Assembly (NCBI RefSeq): GCF_000177075.1
Contig: NZ_ADEG01000002.1
Coordinates: 1-48,433, forward strand
Direction of reading: 5' to 3'
From: Hoylesella buccalis ATCC 35310
Lineage (GTDB): Bacteria > Bacteroidota > Bacteroidia > Bacteroidales > Bacteroidaceae
DNA length: 48,433 bases
Shown here: positions 45,126 to 48,433 of the stretch, in pieces
How the letters are laid out: each line of letters begins with the position of its first letter
Numbering within the stretch: the first letter of the stretch is position 1
The notes under the pieces: model-generated
Databases searched by the model: none
What the model was told of the DNA's origin: nothing
The model's input: the letters and a program-made list of their open reading frames with translations, nothing else
Program-made: the position numbers and the translations under genes

Positions 45126-45818
45126 CTATGGCAGTTGAGCCTGGAATATCAACCGAAGTTTTATCAGTTTTTCTCTCCCATGTCCCTTTTTTTGGGGGTT
45201 TCTACCTTTATATTCTTTAAGGTAGAAAGGTGCCAAATTGCTCTTATAGAAGGCACCCCAACCAATGTACTTCAGACCTTTCGGAAAATTCAACAATGTG
45301 ACACTGCATTGATAAAAGGCAGCATCTTCAATGGCTTCTATCGTTTTAGGAAGTTCTATTTTTCTGATTCTTCTTTCATTGATGAATGCATAGGAGCCGA
45401 TGGCTGTGACTGTCCAGTCCTTGCCATTATAGTTGACCTTATCTGGAATAGTAATGGTGTAAATCTGTCCAGTAGCCTCTTCATACGCAAGTTCGTCTTT
45501 CATTGTTTCAACTTTTTTGCCATTCTTGTCCACTGCATTTGTCTTCAGCGTACCGCTGTAGCCTTTCCACTGGTCAGGGATGTTTGTCGTTTCATCAATT
45601 AACTTCTGCTGCCTTGCTTCCGTCGTTGCAGCATTTGAGTTTGCGTATGTCACTTTCACAGTATTGGCCGTGGCATCCACCACCTCATACCACAGTTGTC
45701 CGACTTGGAACTTTTCGCCCGCGGTCTGTGCGGTGATAGGCAGAGCCGTTATCATCAGCAACACAAGCGCAAACCATGCGCTGCGAAGCTTTGTCTTGTT
45801 GTTGTAATTTTCTTTCAT
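45126..45818 (-). pseudogene. BspA-like leucine-rich repeat protein, N-terminal part (frameshifted gene)
   Basis: A 230-residue frame with a signal peptide (LRSAWFALVLLMITALPITAQ) and LRR_5 units (DWTVTAIGSYAFINERRIRK, TIEAIEDAAFYQCSVTLL, GLKYIGWGAFYKSNLAPFYL). After KEYKGRNPQKKG the frame is off: it reads 25 unrelated residues to a stop at 45126. The other frame continues as TDKTSVDIPGSTAIGPQAFEG, plainly LRR_5. The switch lies at the tract C5A7G3 (45198-45184 on the minus strand). One more base there would join both parts into one protein of about 815 residues. Mutation, phase variation or sequencing error are all possible. A TATCTTTG promoter lies upstream. Confidence 0.82.
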
Positions 45819-45917
45819 AAATTCAAAATGATATTTAATTGTTGTTTTATGTCGTTGGATGGTTACTCCTGAAAAGAATTGATGAATACCTCATTCATAA
45901 AATTCCGTAATTCGATG

Positions 45918-45925
45918 CAAAGATA
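45918..45925 (-). promoter_or_regulatory. -7 promoter motif for the BspA-like gene
   Basis: On the minus strand this reads TATCTTTG, an exact TAnnTTTG match, about 100 bases before the ATG. It gives a leader of about 90 bases. No -33 element at normal spacing. Confidence 0.6.
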
Positions 45926-45994
45926 CACAAAAGCATTGGTTGTAAAAAAATACAACGCATGTTTTTTACACACATTTAACGAAAATGTTATAGT

Positions 45995-46059
45995 AACAAC
46001 GGAATGGCACGGAGCAACACGGAACAACAATCCGTGTAAATCCGTGATGCTCCGATGCA
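45995..46059. repeat. CACGGA-type nested palindrome, copy 3
   Basis: CAACGGAATGGCACGGAGC and AACACGGA on the left face TCCGTG, TCCGTGATG and CTCCGATG on the right. It lies 26 bases from copy 4. Confidence 0.7.
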
Positions 46060-46084
46060 AAAAACAACAAACAAAATGATGATG

Positions 46085-46145
46085 GCAACGGAATGGCACG
46101 GAACAACACGGACAACGTCCGTGAATATCCGTGAAGCTCCGTTGC
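46085..46145. repeat. CACGGA-type nested palindrome, copy 4 (best preserved)
   Basis: GCAACGGA is the complement of TCCGTTGC. Inside them CACGGA faces TCCGTG, and CACGGAC faces GTCCGTG around an AAC loop. It ends two bases before the stop codon of the DUF4847-type gene, so it probably forms the 3' hairpin of that transcript. Confidence 0.75.
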
Positions 46146-46147
46146 AT

Positions 46148-46588
46148 TTAAAATTTGGTGAACACCAATCGAAGCTGCTCACTGCGCAGAATCATACGCG
46201 AACCATCTAACCGTTCCACCTCAAACTGTTCGTCCAGCCGCCGAATGCCGTATGGATAGAGAATCTTCACATCGTCTATCACGGGGTCGCCCTTGGTACG
46301 ATCTGAAATCAATGGCCTGTGCAACGTCAGACGCTGGTCACGGTGTTCAAACTCCATCACACACTCGGGATAGCGGTAATCCAAATCGTTGAGCATGAGA
46401 ATTTTGCCTTGAACCGACCAAAACAATCGTTGCGCAGAGAGGTCGGCCGTTCCGTTGGTTTGCAAGGTGTCTACTTGTTGCAAACGCCAATAACCGTCTA
46501 AGGCCCCATTGTTAGATGTTTCCAGCTCGCACGAGGTCCATGTTGCGAGCATCAGGATAGAGAGGAGAATATAAGATACTTTTTTCAT
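46148..46588 (-). CDS. DUF4847-type lipoprotein
   Basis: From the ATG at 46588 this gives 146 residues: signal peptide MKKVSYILLSILMLATWTSCE with lipobox WTSC (Cys about residue 20). A longer in-frame reading to 46726 exists but runs through the 3' end of the wzi-type gene and lacks a signal peptide, so the inner start is preferred. The mature part is lipocalin-like: GALDGYWRLQQVDTL, RLFWSVQGKILMLND, CVMEFEHRDQRLTLHRPL, and IRRLDEQFEVERLDGSRM with the end LRLVFTKF. It matches what I recall of DUF4847, a Bacteroidetes family without known function. It lies 13 bases after the Wzi-type gene as a two-gene operon. Confidence 0.75.
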   Translation of the reverse strand: MKKVSYILLSILMLATWTSCELETSNNGALDGYWRLQQVDTLQTNGTADLSAQRLFWSVQGKILMLNDLDYRYPECVMEFEHRDQRLTLHRPLISDRTKGDPVIDDVKILYPYGIRRLDEQFEVERLDGSRMILRSEQLRLVFTKF

Positions 46589-46601
46589 TTCAATGACAAG
46601 T

Positions 46602-48170
46602 TTACAGGTTGAACACTCCATGTTTGCCGATGGTGAGCTGTACGCCTTGGTTGTTGCCCAAAATGTCTCCGAAATCGCCCCCATAGCTTCCTCGGATGTT
46701 CCAGCCATGTTTGAGGCGGCAGCCAACTTCCAGCATCACGCTTACGTTGTTTTGTTTGGCGGCGAAGGGCATTTTATAGGTTCCCAATCCCTCTTGCCAA
46801 GTGGTCAACAAACGATAGCTCACGCCATTCCACGGCTCGCCCGACACGCCCAGGTGGAAGGCCTTGAACCGATTGTTCTGAATGTTGATATGTCCATCTT
46901 CGTTATAGAGTGGCGAGCGATACAACGGGTTGCCCATCACTTCTCCCCAATGCTGCCACCCGGGGTAAATGTAGTGATTGTAAAAATCGTCGATGCCCGA
47001 GATATGGTGACTCATGTTCTGCGTGTGGTCGTGATATACCGGCCCACTCTGATACTTGGTGTACAGATATTCAAACACCACGTTGCGCACCAGGTCGTTG
47101 TATTTCAGATTGAGTTCCACGCCCAGCATCATGTCCTTGAAATCGTAGACAAAAAACTTTCTTTTCTTCTTGACATTCCATTCGTCACCCGTTCCGTACC
47201 CGTCGTAATCGAGTTGGAACATGGACGAGTGGTCCTCGAAAAACTTTTCACCATACAGACCTACGCGCCAGGTGTCCGCATCATAGTTCATCCGTATGAG
47301 CCAGCTGCCCAGTTGGTCGCCTTCCACATTCTGATAAACGATGTCCTCCTCGGGCGCGTCGTAGCCACCAGGCATGAAAGCATTCCAAAAAGCCCTGAAC
47401 CCCGTTTGACTGCGAATCACGTTGACCGTTCCATCAGACTTGGGTTGATAGCCCGTTCCACCGAAAAGAGTGGCCATCTCCAACCCCATTTCGATCGAAA
47501 ACGGACAGAAGCGGTCTTCATTGCCTATCTTCAAATAGCCGGCCTTGCTGTGAAACAGCACGTTATCGGCATACTTTGACTGGCGCTGGGTAAAACTGTG
47601 CTGCCAGTTGTCGTCCGTCATCTTGCCGTAGGCGACGTGTCCTTTCACGTGCAACCACCTGTTGCCAAAGGGCAGCATCCAGTAATCGGGCAAGGCCAAA
47701 CGCACCTGCGGAACGGGGCGGGCATTGATGCCCAGCGTTTGCGAACCACTGCTCAACTGGTTGTTCTTCAACTCCATGGGGTATTCCTTGCTCCCTATCG
47801 AGAGCGCACCATGCAACCACCGCAGCTCGACAAAGGCCTGTTGAACCATCATCTTGCTGGTATGATTGACACCCGCCGCCACATCCAGGCCATAGCCAAT
47901 CCCCCATTTGCGTGCCGAGCCGGTACGCAAGGGTCTGATTAAGGCCGCGCGCAGATAACCGTTGTTCTTTTCCAACGAGCTTAAGCCATACCGGTTGGAA
48001 TGGAGCCACAAGGGCGTTTTGCCGTCAGCGAACGAACTTTGTAACTCTACCTGATAATGAATGTTCTCACCGATGTTCCACGGCGATGCGTTTTCTGCAT
48101 CGAAATCGGCCTGGGCATGCCCCACTCCAGTTGCGACCAGCAGAACGGACAGTAATATATGACGTTTCAT
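46602..48170 (-). CDS. wzi: Capsule assembly Wzi-family outer-membrane protein
   Basis: A 522-residue protein with a signal peptide (MKRHILLSVLLVATGVGHAQ) and a beta-barrel pattern of about 18 strands. The mature start has SPWNIGENIHYQVELQSSFA, then LSSLEKNNGYLRAALIRPL, WGIGYGLDVAAGV, and SIGSKEYPMELKNNQLSSGSQTLGINARPVPQVRL, a typical Wzi region (about 122-160). Wzi attaches capsule to the cell surface as a lectin-like barrel. In Bacteroidetes such proteins may also serve exopolysaccharide or lipopolysaccharide. It is about 13 kb away from the polysaccharide operon in this window. It heads a two-gene operon with the DUF4847-type gene. The AT-rich region before it shows no clear promoter. Confidence 0.88.
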   Translation of the reverse strand: MKRHILLSVLLVATGVGHAQADFDAENASPWNIGENIHYQVELQSSFADGKTPLWLHSNRYGLSSLEKNNGYLRAALIRPLRTGSARKWGIGYGLDVAAGVNHTSKMMVQQAFVELRWLHGALSIGSKEYPMELKNNQLSSGSQTLGINARPVPQVRLALPDYWMLPFGNRWLHVKGHVAYGKMTDDNWQHSFTQRQSKYADNVLFHSKAGYLKIGNEDRFCPFSIEMGLEMATLFGGTGYQPKSDGTVNVIRSQTGFRAFWNAFMPGGYDAPEEDIVYQNVEGDQLGSWLIRMNYDADTWRVGLYGEKFFEDHSSMFQLDYDGYGTGDEWNVKKKRKFFVYDFKDMMLGVELNLKYNDLVRNVVFEYLYTKYQSGPVYHDHTQNMSHHISGIDDFYNHYIYPGWQHWGEVMGNPLYRSPLYNEDGHINIQNNRFKAFHLGVSGEPWNGVSYRLLTTWQEGLGTYKMPFAAKQNNVSVMLEVGCRLKHGWNIRGSYGGDFGDILGNNQGVQLTIGKHGVFNL

Positions 48171-48276
48171 GCTTTATAGAATCGTGCTTTTTAACGATAA
48201 CGAGAAATCGTAACAATTATTATATATCTCGCCGTTGTAGACCACACGGCACATTCATTGAAGGGCAATGTTGTGG

Positions 48277-48433
48277 AACAACGAATTTAACAAATGACAC
48301 GAATCAACTAAACAAGACAATGAACGCAAGCGTTCTGCGAATGAAACAAATGCTGCCGACATGAACATGCCGCATGACTTTGCCACATTCGTTTTTATTA
48401 GATGAACGCCTGCGTTCATTGACTCCAACTATC
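48277..48433. repeat. Two-palindrome repeat element, cut by window end
   Basis: The left arm starts AACAACGAATTTAAC at 48277, as at 39517. GAACGC-AA-GCGTTC lies at 48322-48335 and TGAACGC-CT-GCGTTCA at 48403-48418. The end ATTGACTCCAACTATC matches the stretch after the second palindrome in the copies near the AbiL-like module. Its right arm lies beyond the window. Confidence 0.75.

Noticed and set aside
46593..47579. A 328-residue open frame on the plus strand
   Set aside because: It is antisense to the Wzi-family gene, which has a signal peptide and barrel pattern; the plus-strand frame has no family motif.

Overview
The window looks like chromosome of a Bacteroidales bacterium, most probably a Prevotella-like genus. 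Four things point there: the -7 promoter motif TAnnTTTG upstream of several genes, a tmRNA tag reading GENNYALAA, the gene families present (DUF4837, DUF4847, DUF4922/SpoIID fusion, FimB/Mfa2-type lipoprotein, BspA-type leucine-rich repeat protein, long multi-SLBB export protein), and a dcuB-asparaginase-porin-aspA cluster. No phage, conjugation or transposase gene was seen.

Layout. (1) 1-7457, minus strand: a housekeeping run rlmN > DUF4837 lipoprotein > PdxA-family protein > flippase-like membrane protein > sigma-54 activator > lptE > TPR-like protein > secG, then the 5' end of a tRNA (probably His). The PdxA-family protein has lost nearly all the histidines expected in the PdxA active site. 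(2) 7458-8538: a gene-free stretch with four copies of a 66-67 bp hairpin-plus-promoter repeat. (3) 8539-17019, plus strand: a 1264-residue GT2/DUF4922/SpoIID fusion, an MFS transporter, a fimbrial-type lipoprotein and a ptb-buk pair. (4) tmRNA on the minus strand at 17282-17677. (5) 17867-20746: a secreted esterase, an internally deleted FN3/metallophosphoesterase remnant and a secreted protein with a C-terminal sorting-like tail. (6) 21723-33874: a Wzx/Wzy-type exopolysaccharide or capsule operon (SLBB export protein, Wzz, Wzx, four glycosyltransferases, Wzy, LicD, initiating sugar transferase). Its middle is much more AT-rich than its ends. (7) 34200-39386: dcuB, L-asparaginase, porin and aspartase. 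Together they would release aspartate from asparagine, deaminate it to fumarate, and exchange fumarate or aspartate for succinate in anaerobic fumarate respiration.

(8) 39387-43133: an AbiL-like two-gene defence module (RloB/AbiLii-type Toprim protein plus AAA ATPase) lying alone between two 216-bp direct repeats that differ at 10 positions by my count. Around it are several families of palindromic repeats, including a REPIN-like inverted pair. (9) 43134-48170, minus strand: a Wzi-family outer-membrane protein, a DUF4847 lipoprotein, a BspA-like gene broken by a one-base frameshift in a C5A7G3 tract, and a 78-residue protein one base beyond it. The window ends inside another copy of the palindromic repeat.

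The most interesting items are the repeat-bracketed defence cassette, the nested palindromic repeat families around it, the PdxA-family protein without its active site, the hairpin-promoter repeats with compensatory stem changes, and the three-domain fusion beside a transporter. All assignments come from reading the sequence and recalled family knowledge. No database search was run.
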